A DNA stretch of 60,206 bases, taken from NCBI GenBank assembly GCA_023436115.1, contig JAEZKQ010000006.1:1-60206 (forward strand), in the 5' to 3' direction. Below the pieces are notes generated by a model that was given only the letters and a program-made list of their open reading frames with translations, made no database searches and had not been told where the DNA came from. Both the position numbers and the translations under genes were made by a program. This DNA is from Bacillota bacterium. GTDB lineage: Bacteria; Bacillota; Clostridia; Christensenellales; SZUA-584. Shown here piece by piece: positions 44,247 through 53,267 of the stretch (the stretch's first letter is position 1; each line of letters opens with the position of its first letter).

Positions 44247-44786
44247 CTACATACCAGTCTTGCCGACCTTGCGCAGCACTTCTTCGCCCTGGTACCGTAT
44301 ACCTTTGCCCTTATATGGCTCCGGGGGACGGATCTCGCGAATTTCCGCTGCATACTGGCCGACAATCTGTTTTGATATGCCAGAAACCTTAATGATGTTG
44401 GTTCCTTCCACATCCAGTTGGATACCGCTTATTTCGGGTACTTCAACAGGATGGGAATAGCCCACATTCAGTACGATTTTATTGCCACTCTTTTGTACTC
44501 TATAGCCTACGCCGATGACTTCAAGTGTTTTGGTGAAGCCTTGCGTTAAACCCGTCACCATATTAGCGATAAGCGCACGCGAAAGCCCGTGCATCGCTCT
44601 GGCTCTTTTTTCATCCGAGCTGCGTTTGACATTAAGCACGCCGTCTTCCACCGAAACTTCAATTTCAGACGGTATTTTTTCCGTCAGCTCGCCCTTTTTG
44701 CTTTGTACCCGCACCACGTTTCCCGGCTCTACTGTGACCGTCACGCCCGAGGGAATCGTTATGGGCATTTTACCGATTCTCGACAT
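44247..44786 (-). CDS. rplF: 50S ribosomal protein L6
   Basis: The 179-residue protein contains two repeated L6 domains and ends with the conserved RPPEPYKGKGIRYQGEEVLR and GKTGM. It opens with the usual SRIGKMPITIPSGVTV. Confidence 0.97.
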   Translation of the reverse strand: MSRIGKMPITIPSGVTVTVEPGNVVRVQSKKGELTEKIPSEIEVSVEDGVLNVKRSSDEKRARAMHGLSRALIANMVTGLTQGFTKTLEVIGVGYRVQKSGNKIVLNVGYSHPVEVPEISGIQLDVEGTNIIKVSGISKQIVGQYAAEIREIRPPEPYKGKGIRYQGEEVLRKVGKTGM

Positions 44787-44845
44787 TTTTATCTCCTCCG
44801 CAAAAGCGTTATTTTCAAAGCTGTGACCAGCCGACGCCTAAACGT

Positions 44846-45244
44846 TTACCACACGTAGGCCAGCACTTCACCGCCAACGCCATTTTCTCTGGCATCACGA
44901 TCAGTCATAATGCCCTTCGACGTGGAAATGATGGCTATGCCAAGGCCGCCGAGAACTTTGGGGAGTTCATCCTTATTGGCGTAAACTCTTAGTCCCGGCT
45001 TGCTGATCTTCTTCAGTCCGTTGATAATAGACGAATCCTTCTCACCGTATTTGAGAGTGATGCGGATGACGCCCTGCGGACCCTCTTCTTTATACTCATA
45101 CCCTTTTATGAAACCTTCCTTAAGAAGAATACCGGCAATCGCCTTCTTCATCTTGGAAGCGGGCATATCGATCACTTCGTGTTTTGCTTTAATCGCATTA
45201 CGGATACGGGTCAGCATATCCGCCACAGGATCTGTTACAGGCAT
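44846..45244 (-). CDS. rpsH: 30S ribosomal protein S8
   Basis: The 132-residue protein has DPVADMLTRIRNAIKAKHEV at the start and the conserved STSKGIMTDRDARENGVGGE near the end. In some bacteria S8 represses the spc operon. Confidence 0.97.
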   Translation of the reverse strand: MPVTDPVADMLTRIRNAIKAKHEVIDMPASKMKKAIAGILLKEGFIKGYEYKEEGPQGVIRITLKYGEKDSSIINGLKKISKPGLRVYANKDELPKVLGGLGIAIISTSKGIMTDRDARENGVGGEVLAYVW

Positions 45245-45279
45245 GTCAATTTCCTCCTTGTTTTATCGAACACAAAAGC

Positions 45280-45465
45280 CTACCAGCTCGCTTTTCTCAC
45301 GCCGGGTATCTCGCCTTTGTAGGCAAGTTCCCTAAAACAGATACGGCAGATGCCGAATTTGCGAAGAACCGCATGCGGACGTCCGCAAATACTGCAGCGG
45401 GTATAGTTTCTCGTTGTAAACTTCGAGCCCTTTTGCTGTTTGTTGATCATCGACTTTTTAGCCAC
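45280..45465 (-). CDS. rpsN: 30S ribosomal protein S14, zinc type
   Basis: The 61-residue short form carries the zinc site CSICGRPHAVLRKFGICRIC. The zinc-free longer paralogue is not seen in this window. Confidence 0.97.
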   Translation of the reverse strand: MAKKSMINKQQKGSKFTTRNYTRCSICGRPHAVLRKFGICRICFRELAYKGEIPGVRKASW

Positions 45466-45493
45466 TTGGTTATCCTCCCGTCAAATCGCTTAC

Positions 45494-46033
45494 TTAGCGC
45501 TTAAAAGGCATGCCGAGCAGCGTTAAAAGCTCTCTGGCTTCCTCGTCCGTTTTCGCCGTTGTTACCATTACAATATCCATACCGCGGATCTTATCCACGT
45601 TGTCATAGACGATTTCAGGAAATACAAGCTGTTCTTTAAGACCCAGCGCAAAGTTACCACGGCCGTCAAACGATGAAGACGGTATACCGCGAAAGTCTCT
45701 CACGCGCGGCAGCGCAATGCTCATCAGCCTGTCCGCAAATTCATACATACGGTTTCCGCGAAGTGTGACCTTCGCACCGATCTTCATGCCTTCGCGAACC
45801 TTAAAGTTAGCCACGCTCTTCTTCGCTTTGGTAACCACAGGCCTTTGTCCCGCAATGATCGTAAGGTCGGCAACAGCGGAATCGAGCCCTTTGGGATTAT
45901 CTTTCGTGTCGCCGAGACCCATATTGATCACAATCTTCTCAAGTTTGGGAACCTGCATCACGTTTTTATAGCCGAACTTCTTCATTAAAGCAGGAACGGC
46001 TTGGCTTACATACGCATCCTTTAACCTAGGCAT
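45494..46033 (-). CDS. rplE: 50S ribosomal protein L5
   Basis: L5 binds 5S rRNA and touches P-site tRNA. The 179-residue protein shows KIVINMGLGDTKDNPKGLDS, GMKIGAKVTLRG and the LPRVRDFRGIPSSSFDGRGN motif. Confidence 0.97.
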   Translation of the reverse strand: MPRLKDAYVSQAVPALMKKFGYKNVMQVPKLEKIVINMGLGDTKDNPKGLDSAVADLTIIAGQRPVVTKAKKSVANFKVREGMKIGAKVTLRGNRMYEFADRLMSIALPRVRDFRGIPSSSFDGRGNFALGLKEQLVFPEIVYDNVDKIRGMDIVMVTTAKTDEEARELLTLLGMPFKR

Positions 46034-46050
46034 TTTTCGTTATTCCTCCC

Positions 46051-46374
46051 TTACTTGTCGAACGTCTCGCCGCATTTTTTGCACACGCGGACTTTGCTTC
46101 CGTTTTCCAGAAGCTTAAAGGCAATACGTGTGGCTTTGCCGCATTTTCCGCAGACAAGCATGACCTTGCTGGCATAAATCGGCGCTTCCTGATGCACGAT
46201 ACCGCCCGGCTTTCCCTGTCCTTTGGGCTTTTCGTGCTTTGTCGCCATATTCACCTTTTCGATGACAACCTTGCCCTCTTTGGGTTCAGCAACAAGAACT
46301 TTACCCTTCTTGCCTTTGTCTTTGCCCGATATGACAACGACCTTGTCATCTTTTCTTATATGCATTCTTGCCAT
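46051..46374 (-). CDS. rplX: 50S ribosomal protein L24 with C-terminal zinc ribbon
   Basis: The 107-residue assembly protein has the KOW motif (KVVVISGKDKGKKGKVL) and a C-terminal VCGKCGKATR and VCKKCGETF pair of CxxC knuckles, common in Bacillota. Confidence 0.97.
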   Translation of the reverse strand: MARMHIRKDDKVVVISGKDKGKKGKVLVAEPKEGKVVIEKVNMATKHEKPKGQGKPGGIVHQEAPIYASKVMLVCGKCGKATRIAFKLLENGSKVRVCKKCGETFDK

Positions 46375-46389
46375 GTCAATCCTGCCTTC

Positions 46390-46758
46390 CTATAATACCT
46401 CGGGCGCAAGAGAGATGATCTTCATGTATTCCTTCTCTCTGAGCTCCCGCGCTACGGGCCCGAAAATACGCGTACCCTTGGGCTGTTTCTGATTGTCAAT
46501 TATCACTGCCGCATTATCATCGAACCGTATATAAGAACCATCTTTGCGCCGGACGCCATAGACACTGCGCACGACGACGGCCTTGACAACATCTTTCTTC
46601 TTGACGACTCCGCCGGGAGTCGCCGACTTGACAGACGCCACGATGACGTCGCCAATATTGGCTGTTACTCTTTTTGAGCCGCCGAGAACCTTGATGCACA
46701 TAATCTCTTTGGCACCCGAATTATCCGCCACTTTCAGGCGTGTCTGGGCTTGAATCAT
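46390..46758 (-). CDS. rplN: 50S ribosomal protein L14
   Basis: The 122-residue protein forms a bridge to 16S rRNA. Motifs are MIQAQTRLKVADNSGAKEIM and the KGTRIFGPVARELREKEYMK C-terminus. Confidence 0.98.
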   Translation of the reverse strand: MIQAQTRLKVADNSGAKEIMCIKVLGGSKRVTANIGDVIVASVKSATPGGVVKKKDVVKAVVVRSVYGVRRKDGSYIRFDDNAAVIIDNQKQPKGTRIFGPVARELREKEYMKIISLAPEVL

Positions 46759-46787
46759 AATCTTACGCCTCCCTTTATACTCACTGG

Positions 46788-47045
46788 CTATTTGGCGGCT
46801 TCAACAACCTCAACCAGTCTCCATCTCTTGTCTCTGCTCAGCGGCCGTGTCTCTGTGATCATCACTTTATCGCCGATCTTAGCCACGTTTTCTTCGTCAT
46901 GAGCTTTATACTTCTTGGTGATCTTCACGGTTTTGCCATAAAGCGGATGCTTTGACTTACGCTCAATTTTCACCACAATCGTTTTATCCATCTTATCGCT
47001 GACAACGATGCCAACTTTCGACTTGCGGATTCCTCTATCAGACAT
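46788..47045 (-). CDS. rpsQ: 30S ribosomal protein S17
   Basis: The start chosen is ATG 47045 (MSDRGIRKSKVGIVVSDKMD), 6 nt after AGGGAGG, giving 85 residues. A GTG two codons upstream is not needed. The OB-fold motif RPLSRDKRWRLVEVVE is present. Confidence 0.95.
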   Translation of the reverse strand: MSDRGIRKSKVGIVVSDKMDKTIVVKIERKSKHPLYGKTVKITKKYKAHDEENVAKIGDKVMITETRPLSRDKRWRLVEVVEAAK

Positions 47046-47056
47046 AAGCACCCTCC

Positions 47057-47263
47057 CTAGCTTTGGACAGCGCTTTTCACTTCGCGCTCTCTAAGTATCG
47101 TTTTGACCCTGGCGATGTCTCTCTTTGTCTTTTTAATGACCATCACGTTTCCGAGCTGCCCAGTGGCATTTTGGAAACGCAGGTTAAAAAGCTCCTGTTT
47201 TAAATCTTTCAGCTGAACGCTCAATTCGTCGTTCGTCATTTCATGCAGTTTGCTAGCTTTCAT
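47057..47263 (-). CDS. rpmC: 50S ribosomal protein L29
   Basis: The start chosen is ATG 47263 (MKASKLHEMTNDELSVQLKD), after AGGTGG, giving 68 residues. The helical hairpin QELFNLRFQNATGQL is typical. The start overlaps the end of rplP by 11 bp. Confidence 0.95.
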   Translation of the reverse strand: MKASKLHEMTNDELSVQLKDLKQELFNLRFQNATGQLGNVMVIKKTKRDIARVKTILREREVKSAVQS

Positions 47264-47747
47264 CCTGCTCACCACCTACTTCTGCGGCGCTAGCCGTTTC
47301 ATTTATCGTTGCGCTCTGCTTAGATGCACTCGCAGTATAATTCTCATTGATAGCTATTTTGCACTTAATGGGGAGCTTGTGCGCCGCCAGACGCAGTGCT
47401 TCACGTGCAATATCCTCAGTCACACCGGAGATTTCAAACATCACGCGACCCGGCTTTACCACGGCTACCCAGTATTCCGGAGAACCTTTACCGGAGCCCA
47501 TGCGTGTCTCAGCCGGTTTTTCTGTAACCGGTTTGTGCGGGAATATCTTTATCCAAACCTGACCGCCTCTTTTGATATAGCGGGTCATTGCAATACGCGC
47601 CGCTTCAATCTGATTGCTTGTGATCCATGCCGGCTGCGTTGCAACCAGTCCATACTGACCGTAAGTGATGGTGTTGCCTTTATTGGCTTTGCCTTTCATA
47701 CGGCCGCGGTGCACTCTTCTTCTCTTAACCCTTTTTGGCATTAACAT
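47253..47747 (-). CDS. rplP: 50S ribosomal protein L16 with C-terminal tail
   Basis: L16 organises the A-site tRNA region of the 50S. The core (MPKRVKRRRVHRGRMKGKAN to HKLPIKCKI) is standard. About 28 extra residues rich in Ser, Ala, Thr and Glu follow, with no basic character, so the protein is about 164 rather than about 140 residues. The start at 47747 has GGAGG 8 nt upstream and overlaps rpsC by 23 bp. Confidence 0.95.
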   Translation of the reverse strand: MLMPKRVKRRRVHRGRMKGKANKGNTITYGQYGLVATQPAWITSNQIEAARIAMTRYIKRGGQVWIKIFPHKPVTEKPAETRMGSGKGSPEYWVAVVKPGRVMFEISGVTEDIAREALRLAAHKLPIKCKIAINENYTASASKQSATINETASAAEVGGEQDES

Positions 47748-48420
47748 CTTTGCTGCCTCCTTCTGCCGTCTTGAACTTATCCCTTAAGGGATTGCCAAGT
47801 ATCTCGCCCTTATAAATCCAGACTTTGCAGCCTATCTTGCCATATGTTGTGTTCGCTTCTGCGAAACCGTAATCGATGTCGGCCCGAATCGTCTGAAGCG
47901 GAATCGACCCATCATGATATTTCTCGCTGCGTGCGATTTCAGCGCCGCCGAGACGGCCCGAGCACATGGCTTTGATACCCAGCGCGCCGCCCTTCATCGC
48001 TCTGCCGATGCACTGTTTCATGGCACGGCGGAAGCTGATGCGCCGCTCTAGCTGGGAAGCGATATTTTCAGCCACCAACTGTGCGTCGATATCAGGACGC
48101 TTGATTTCGATGATGTTTAAGACTACGGCTTTGCCCGTCTGACGGGAAAGCTGGCCCTTTAATATCTCGACACCCTGGCCGCCCTTACCGATCACGATGC
48201 CCGGCTTGGCGGTGTATATGTTCACGGTCAGTTTATTGGCCGCTCTTTCTGTTTCGATCTTTGAGATGCCAGCCGCATAGAGCTGCTTCTTAAGCTGCTT
48301 TCTGATCACATTGTCTTCTTTAATGTTCGCAGCAAAATCGCCCTTCTTTGCAAACCAACGCGCATTCCAGTCTTTGATGACACCCACGCGCATCCCATGA
48401 GGATTGACTTTCTGACCCAT
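47725..48420 (-). CDS. rpsC: 30S ribosomal protein S3
   Basis: S3 lines the mRNA entry channel. The 231-residue protein has MGQKVNPHGMRVGVIKDWNA, the KH domain with GIVIGKGGQGVEILK and the C-terminal GEILGNPLRDKFKTAEG. Confidence 0.97.
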   Translation of the reverse strand: MGQKVNPHGMRVGVIKDWNARWFAKKGDFAANIKEDNVIRKQLKKQLYAAGISKIETERAANKLTVNIYTAKPGIVIGKGGQGVEILKGQLSRQTGKAVVLNIIEIKRPDIDAQLVAENIASQLERRISFRRAMKQCIGRAMKGGALGIKAMCSGRLGGAEIARSEKYHDGSIPLQTIRADIDYGFAEANTTYGKIGCKVWIYKGEILGNPLRDKFKTAEGGSKDVNAKKG

Positions 48421-48423
48421 AGC

Positions 48424-48822
48424 TTAAGATTCCTCCTTGACTGCACTGTCGAGTATAATGGTGATATGGCTGCTTCTCTTGCGTATACGCGACGCGCGCC
48501 CCTGAGCACGCGGGCGGAAACGACGCAGCGTGGGCCCTTGATCTGCAAAGGCTTCCGCGACGATCAGATCGTCACGCAACATCCCTTTATTATTCTCCGC
48601 ATTTGCGATAGCAGAGTTTAAAACTTTTTCAACGATGGGGCTGGCCGCCTGAGGTGTGCTCTTGAGCACAGCCACCGCCTCCTCAACGCGCTTGCCGCGG
48701 ATAAGATCGATGACCAGTCTCACTTTTGTAGACGAAATCCGAACATACTTCGCTTTTGCCATCGGTCTTTTATCTTTGAGCTCATGTCTCTTTTCAGCTT
48801 TTTCTCTCTGACGAGTTGCCAT
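48424..48822 (-). CDS. rplV: 50S ribosomal protein L22 with N-terminal extension
   Basis: L22 lines the exit tunnel. The standard part starts near residue 21 (MAKAKYVRISSTKVRLVIDL). Before it lie 20 charged residues (ATRQREKAEKRHELKDKRP) that are real, because GGGAGGAG precedes ATG 48822, while the inner ATG has no binding site. The tunnel loop RRFRPRAQGRASRIRKRSSH is intact. Confidence 0.95.
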   Translation of the reverse strand: MATRQREKAEKRHELKDKRPMAKAKYVRISSTKVRLVIDLIRGKRVEEAVAVLKSTPQAASPIVEKVLNSAIANAENNKGMLRDDLIVAEAFADQGPTLRRFRPRAQGRASRIRKRSSHITIILDSAVKEES

Positions 48823-48845
48823 TAATATACTCCTCCCTGGTCAGA

Positions 48846-49124
48846 CTACTTGGAGCCGGACTTTTTGTCGCCCGCATGCCCGCGGAATGTCCTTGTCGGC
48901 GCAAACTCACCCAGCTTGTGTCCCACCATATCTTCCGTCATATACACAGGCACAAACTTTTTACCGTCATGCACGGCCAGTGTATGCCCCACCATGTCCG
49001 GAAATATTGTCGATGCTCTGGACCACGTTTTGAGCACTTTCTTTTCGTTTTTCTCATTCATCTGCTTTATCTTATCCAGCAGCTTGGGATTGACGAAAGG
49101 CCCCTTTTTTACCGATCTGCTCAT
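48846..49124 (-). CDS. rpsS: 30S ribosomal protein S19
   Basis: The 92-residue head protein has SRSVKKGPFVNPKLLDKI, the STIFPDMVGHTLAVHDGKKF motif and GHKLGEFAPTRTFRGHAGDK. Confidence 0.98.
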   Translation of the reverse strand: MSRSVKKGPFVNPKLLDKIKQMNEKNEKKVLKTWSRASTIFPDMVGHTLAVHDGKKFVPVYMTEDMVGHKLGEFAPTRTFRGHAGDKKSGSK

Positions 49125-49161
49125 ATTCCACTACTCCTTAACTTATCTGTCTAAACCGTCG

Positions 49162-49992
49162 TTACTTGTTTCTGCGTCTGACTATATACTTATCGGAAGC
49201 ATTCTTCTTCTTTCTTGTCTTATAGCCAAGAGCCGGCTTGCCCCACGGGGTGACCGGTCCGGGACGACCGATAGGCGATTTGCCTTCGCCGCCGCCGTGC
49301 GGATGGTCGTTCGGGTTCATGACAGATCCTCTCACTGTCGGACGGATGCCCATATGGCGTTTTCTGCCCGCTTTACCTATGTTCACGTTTTCCTGATCGA
49401 TATTGCCTACCTGACCTATTGTCGCCTTGGATGTCAGCAGCACCATACGCACTTCACCGGAGGGGAGACGAACCTGTGCATAGCTTCCTTCCTTAGCCAT
49501 CAGCTGTGCCGCATTTCCTGCGCTTCTGACCAGCTGACCACCGCGACCGGGTGTAAGCTCAATATTATGGATCATCGTGCCCAGCGGAATGTCCTTAATG
49601 AAAAGTGCATTGCCCGGCTTGATGTCAGCTCCGGGGCCCGACATAATCGAGTCACCCACAGACATGCCATGGGGAGCAAGTATATATCTTTTCTCGCCAT
49701 CCGCGTAATGGAGCAGCGCGATATTCGCCGTCCTGTTCGGATCGTATTCGATCGTTGCAACCTTAGCGGGGATACCGTCTTTATTGCGCTTGAAATCGAT
49801 GATCCTGTACTGTCTCTTGACACCGCCGCCTCTGTGACGCACTGTGATACGGCCGTTCGCGTTTCTTCCTGCCGTTTTCTTAATGGGTTCAAGAAGCGAT
49901 CTTTCGGGCGTTGTGCATGTGATTTCCTCAAATGCGGATACCGTCATGCCGCGGCGGCCCGGTGATGTCGGTTTATATTTTTTAATCGCCAT
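49162..49992 (-). CDS. rplB: 50S ribosomal protein L2
   Basis: L2 supports the peptidyl-transferase centre. The 276-residue protein has AIKKYKPTSPGRRGMTVSAF, GRITVRHRGGGVKRQYR and the invariant VMNPNDHPHGGGEGKSPIGR. Confidence 0.98.
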   Translation of the reverse strand: MAIKKYKPTSPGRRGMTVSAFEEITCTTPERSLLEPIKKTAGRNANGRITVRHRGGGVKRQYRIIDFKRNKDGIPAKVATIEYDPNRTANIALLHYADGEKRYILAPHGMSVGDSIMSGPGADIKPGNALFIKDIPLGTMIHNIELTPGRGGQLVRSAGNAAQLMAKEGSYAQVRLPSGEVRMVLLTSKATIGQVGNIDQENVNIGKAGRKRHMGIRPTVRGSVMNPNDHPHGGGEGKSPIGRPGPVTPWGKPALGYKTRKKKNASDKYIVRRRNK

Positions 49993-50010
49993 GAGCTTTT
50001 ACCTCCTGTA

Positions 50011-50304
50011 CTACTGCGCGAGCGAATCGAAGAACTCGATGGTCTTGGAGTCCTTGGTCAGTGTGACGAACGCCTTCTTGACCTCAGGCCGTCTGCCGAT
50101 ATGGTAGCCCTGTCTTTTGAGCTTACCGATCTGACGCAGCGTGTTCACGCTCTTTACCTTTACGCCGAAAACATCTTCCACAGCACGGCGGATATCGCCC
50201 TTTGTGGCTCTGATGTCGACGACAAATGTGTATTTTTTAGCAGCTATGTCATCATAGCTCTTTTCCGTCAATACCGGTCTTAATATGATGTCTCTCGATT
50301 CCAT
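50011..50304 (-). CDS. rplW: 50S ribosomal protein L23
   Basis: L23 lies at the tunnel exit and docks trigger factor and SRP. The 97-residue protein has DIILRPVLTEKSYDDIA and the KRQGYHIGRRPEVKKAFVTL loop. It abuts rplD. Confidence 0.97.
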   Translation of the reverse strand: MESRDIILRPVLTEKSYDDIAAKKYTFVVDIRATKGDIRRAVEDVFGVKVKSVNTLRQIGKLKRQGYHIGRRPEVKKAFVTLTKDSKTIEFFDSLAQ

Positions 50305-50924
50305 TACGCAAAAACCTCCTCGACCTTCTTAACGGCATCCTTTGTGATGACCAGCTTATCGTACACAATCAGATCATACACGTTAACACAGTCTGCCGCC
50401 AGAGTCTTTATGCCCGCGATATTGTTTGATGCGCGAACCACAGTCTCGTCTTTGCTTGCCGTTACAACCAGCGCTTTTTCTACACCAAACTTATTAAGCA
50501 CGCCAGCCATGAGCTTTGTCTTGGGCTGATCCAGCGCAAGATCCTCCAGCACGATGATGTCCTTATCAGCCACCTTCATAGAAAGAGCGCTCTGTATGGC
50601 AAGCTTCTTCACCTTTTTGTTAACCTTCTGGCTGTAATCGCGCGGCTTCACCGCAAATGTCATACCGCCCTTTGTCCAGACAGGAGAGCGGGAAGAACCC
50701 GCACGCGCGCGTCCTGTTCCCTTTTGCCGCCACGGCTTAATGCCGCCGCCGCTGACTTCTGCGCGGGTTAACGCACTCTGCGTTCCCTGGCGCTTGTTGG
50801 CCATCTGAGCCACGACCACCTGATGCATCACCGCTTCGTTGACCTCTATACCAAACACTTCATTTTTAAGATCCATATTGCCGGACTCGGTGCCGTCCAT
50901 TTTATATACCGATACTATGGGCAT
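50304..50924 (-). CDS. rplD: 50S ribosomal protein L4
   Basis: The start chosen is ATG 50924 (MPIVSVYKMDGTESGNMDLK), 8 nt after GGAAG; GTG 50933 overlaps that site. The tunnel loop RAEVSGGGIKPWRQKGTGRA is intact. In some bacteria L4 also attenuates S10-operon transcription, which makes the long leader notable. Confidence 0.95.
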   Translation of the reverse strand: MPIVSVYKMDGTESGNMDLKNEVFGIEVNEAVMHQVVVAQMANKRQGTQSALTRAEVSGGGIKPWRQKGTGRARAGSSRSPVWTKGGMTFAVKPRDYSQKVNKKVKKLAIQSALSMKVADKDIIVLEDLALDQPKTKLMAGVLNKFGVEKALVVTASKDETVVRASNNIAGIKTLAADCVNVYDLIVYDKLVITKDAVKKVEEVFA

Positions 50925-50953
50925 TCGTTTCACTTCCTTTTCTAATGCTTGTC

Positions 50954-51583
50954 TTAGCTCTGTTTAACAGCCTTGGATATCGAAAGCAGTCCGCCCCTTG
51001 CTCCGGGCACAGCGCCTTTGACAAGCAGCACGTTTTTATCCGCGTCGATGCCGACAACTTCGATGTTCTGCACAGTCACCGTCTGGGCGCCGCCATGTCC
51101 CGGCATTCTCTTGCCCTTGATGACCCTTGAAGGGTCTGCGCAAGCGCCGATGCTGCCAGGCGCTCTCTTGCTGCGCGAGCCGTGCGTCATGGGGCCTCTG
51201 GCTTTGTTATGGCGTGCCACCATACCCTGAAAACCCTTACCTTTGCTTGTGCCCTGCACATCCACGATATCGCCCTTTTCGAAAACATCAACCTTGATCT
51301 CCTGACCAAGTGCGAAGTCATCCGTATTGTCCACATGGTATTCGCGAAGGCTGCGCTTTAATGCAACGCCCGCTTTTTTAAAATGTCCCTGAAGCGGTTT
51401 TGACACGAGTTTTTCTCTGATGTCGCCAAAACCAATCTGTATCGCATTATAACCGTCCGTTTCGACCGTCTTTTTCTGAGTGACGACGCACGGGCCAGCT
51501 TCCACAACAGTTACCGGAACGACCGTACCGTCTTCCATAAACAGTTGTGTCATACCAACTTTTTTGCCCAAAATCGCTTTCAT
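50954..51583 (-). CDS. rplC: 50S ribosomal protein L3
   Basis: The 209-residue early assembly protein has KAILGKKVGMTQLFMEDGTV, the QGTSKGKGFQGMVARHN motif and the W-finger region RKRAPGSIGA-like (SRSKRAPGSIGACADPSRVI). Confidence 0.98.
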   Translation of the reverse strand: MKAILGKKVGMTQLFMEDGTVVPVTVVEAGPCVVTQKKTVETDGYNAIQIGFGDIREKLVSKPLQGHFKKAGVALKRSLREYHVDNTDDFALGQEIKVDVFEKGDIVDVQGTSKGKGFQGMVARHNKARGPMTHGSRSKRAPGSIGACADPSRVIKGKRMPGHGGAQTVTVQNIEVVGIDADKNVLLVKGAVPGARGGLLSISKAVKQS

Positions 51584-51595
51584 TCGTCACACCCC

Positions 51596-51904
51596 CTAGA
51601 GCTTAATTTCTATATCCACGCCGGAAGGCAGATCCAGCCGCATCAAAGCATCCGTTGTCTTAGATGTGGCTTCCAGTATGTCGATCAGCCTCTTGTGTGT
51701 CTTAATTTCAAACTGTTCACGAGAATCCTTATACTTATGCGGCGCACGCAGTATTGTGATGACCTCTTTCTGCGTGGGCAGCGGAATAGGCCCTGAAACC
51801 TTTGCGCCTGTACGCTTCGCCGTGTCGACGATCTTCATGGCCGACTGGTCGATCAGGTTGTAGTCATACGCTTTAAGCTTGATTCTAATCTTTTGGCTCG
51901 CCAT
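51596..51904 (-). CDS. rpsJ: 30S ribosomal protein S10
   Basis: This is the first gene of the S10 operon. The ATG at 51904 (MASQKIRIKLKAYDYNLIDQ) follows AAGGAGGAG. A longer frame to 51988 runs through the leader hairpin and is rejected. The 102-residue protein includes the NusE surface used in antitermination (SGPIPLPTQKEVITILRAPH). No tuf, fusA or rpsL lies upstream. Confidence 0.97.
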   Translation of the reverse strand: MASQKIRIKLKAYDYNLIDQSAMKIVDTAKRTGAKVSGPIPLPTQKEVITILRAPHKYKDSREQFEIKTHKRLIDILEATSKTTDALMRLDLPSGVDIEIKL

Positions 51905-52283
51905 TTTTCTCCTCCTTACGCTTGCGCCCCGTATACACTCAGCCGTGTGTATCATAGTCTCTTTTTTGCGGCATTTTTCATGCCGCACGGAGCGTTGTCC
52001 TGATTATCGGACTGCAGTCTGCGGAAACTACCCGGAAAGCGTTTTTAACCGGCAACCTCCCGCTTCAACCCGCAAAATAATTACGCACCTTTTTATGCGC
52101 AACGTGGAGATTATATAATAAACAAAATGCAAAAGCAAGAGTTTTTTTCGTCTGTTTTTAAGTTTTTTATTTAACCTCCCGCTTTAACTCTGACAATCCA
52201 TTATCTAGACACAGACCGGCCAACCAAGCATAATACAGCATTTTAACCCTTCAAGTCCTTAATTAGACCTGCGCGTCACAATT
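51905..52283. other. S10 operon leader and upstream region
   Basis: This 379-bp gap holds the S10 promoter (52110-52138) and a leader of about 200 nt. In the leader lies a 7-bp hairpin (51968-51974 with 51980-51986, 5-nt loop). A 16-nt sequence occurs at 52054-52069 and, with one change, at 52173-52188, thus on both sides of the promoter. The rest is AT-rich without a gene. Confidence 0.7.
52110..52138 (-). promoter_or_regulatory. Promoter of the S10 ribosomal operon
   Basis: On the minus strand TTGCTT (52138-52133) and TATAAT (52115-52110) are 17 nt apart. Transcription would start near 52103. Confidence 0.8.
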
Positions 52284-53090
52284 CTATGGAACAATAGCAG
52301 ACGGATTCCTGTATTCACATGGTACACCGACATTGCATTTGGCACAGGCCTTTGGTGAAGCGAATCGTGAACAGACTTTCTTTTCTATATAATCACTGCA
52401 TACCTGATTGTTTTTACCGTCTTTGCTGATTGCGCCTGCCGGACAACGTTTGATGCACGCTCCGCATTGTCCTCGCGCCAGATACAGGCAATAATCAAAA
52501 TACTGAGTATAGGAACGCTCCGTTGGAATCAATTCGAGTGTCGTAATAACACTGCCGACTCTTCCGGCACAGCCCTTTTGCGTGATAATACCCTTATGCA
52601 AGCCGAAAGTGCCAAGACCCGCCGCGAAAGCCGCATGACGCTCTGACCAATTGGTTGTGTTACCCTCCACAAAAAAACGTGAATCCTTTAATGGGATGGC
52701 AGCCTGTCCGCCAAGCCGTATCATCAAATCAACTAAAAAAGCCCGAACAACATTATTAAAGCTCTCGCCTTCTTTTCGTGATGATACCCATTCGAGCGAT
52801 GGCAGCCCGGGTAAACGGTTAGAGTCCCGTATTTGTTTGGTAAACGGCATAAAATATACAATTACGGACTTTGCCCCGGTCAGCCATTCATTCGGAGGTG
52901 TGTAGTGCGGGCCGATGATATTCGGCTTTGAAAATTCTTTAAAACAAGGATCATCGGCCAAGGCATAACCAATAAGCGGCGTATCGTATATTTTCATATG
53001 ATTATGACCCGCAAGCGTATTGCAGCTATCATTTTCAAAAAATGACGATATCTCTTCCTCTATATAGGTTGTTATCTCGGTATCAGTCAT
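52284..53090 (-). CDS. QueG-like double-cluster 4Fe-4S protein
   Basis: The 268-residue protein is of the group often labelled epoxyqueuosine reductase, but lacks a full QueG length (about 380). The N-terminal part has SVIVYFMPFTKQIRDSN and FFVEGNTTNWSERHAAFAAG. The C-terminal part carries cysteines for two 4Fe-4S clusters, GQCGACIKRCPAGAI and ACAKCNVGVPCEYRNP. A cobalamin-linked or electron-transfer role is inferred from the relatives; the substrate is unknown. It is a single-gene unit. Confidence 0.8.
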   Translation of the reverse strand: MTDTEITTYIEEEISSFFENDSCNTLAGHNHMKIYDTPLIGYALADDPCFKEFSKPNIIGPHYTPPNEWLTGAKSVIVYFMPFTKQIRDSNRLPGLPSLEWVSSRKEGESFNNVVRAFLVDLMIRLGGQAAIPLKDSRFFVEGNTTNWSERHAAFAAGLGTFGLHKGIITQKGCAGRVGSVITTLELIPTERSYTQYFDYCLYLARGQCGACIKRCPAGAISKDGKNNQVCSDYIEKKVCSRFASPKACAKCNVGVPCEYRNPSAIVP

Positions 53091-53190
53091 TGTTTTTGAC
53101 CTCCCTCTGAAGTCTATCTCACATGATATATCAAAACATGCATTTATGTAAATATATTATAAACACTGCGGTATCAATACAGAAATGGTT

Positions 53191-53220
53191 TTGGTATAAC
53201 GAAGATGTTTATGTTATACT
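53191..53220 (+). promoter_or_regulatory. Promoter of the nfeD-floA operon
   Basis: TTGGTA (53191-53196) and TATACT (53215-53220) are 18 nt apart. The leader holds GGGGAGGGG just before the ATG at 53268. Confidence 0.65.
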
Positions 53221-53267
53221 ATATATAATAGGAAAAATAATCATGCTTTCTGGGGAGGGGACATCAC

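Noticed and set aside
48850..49965. Plus-strand 371-codon frame across rpsS and rplB
   Set aside because: It is a shadow of two certain ribosomal-protein genes on the other strand, with no domain of its own.
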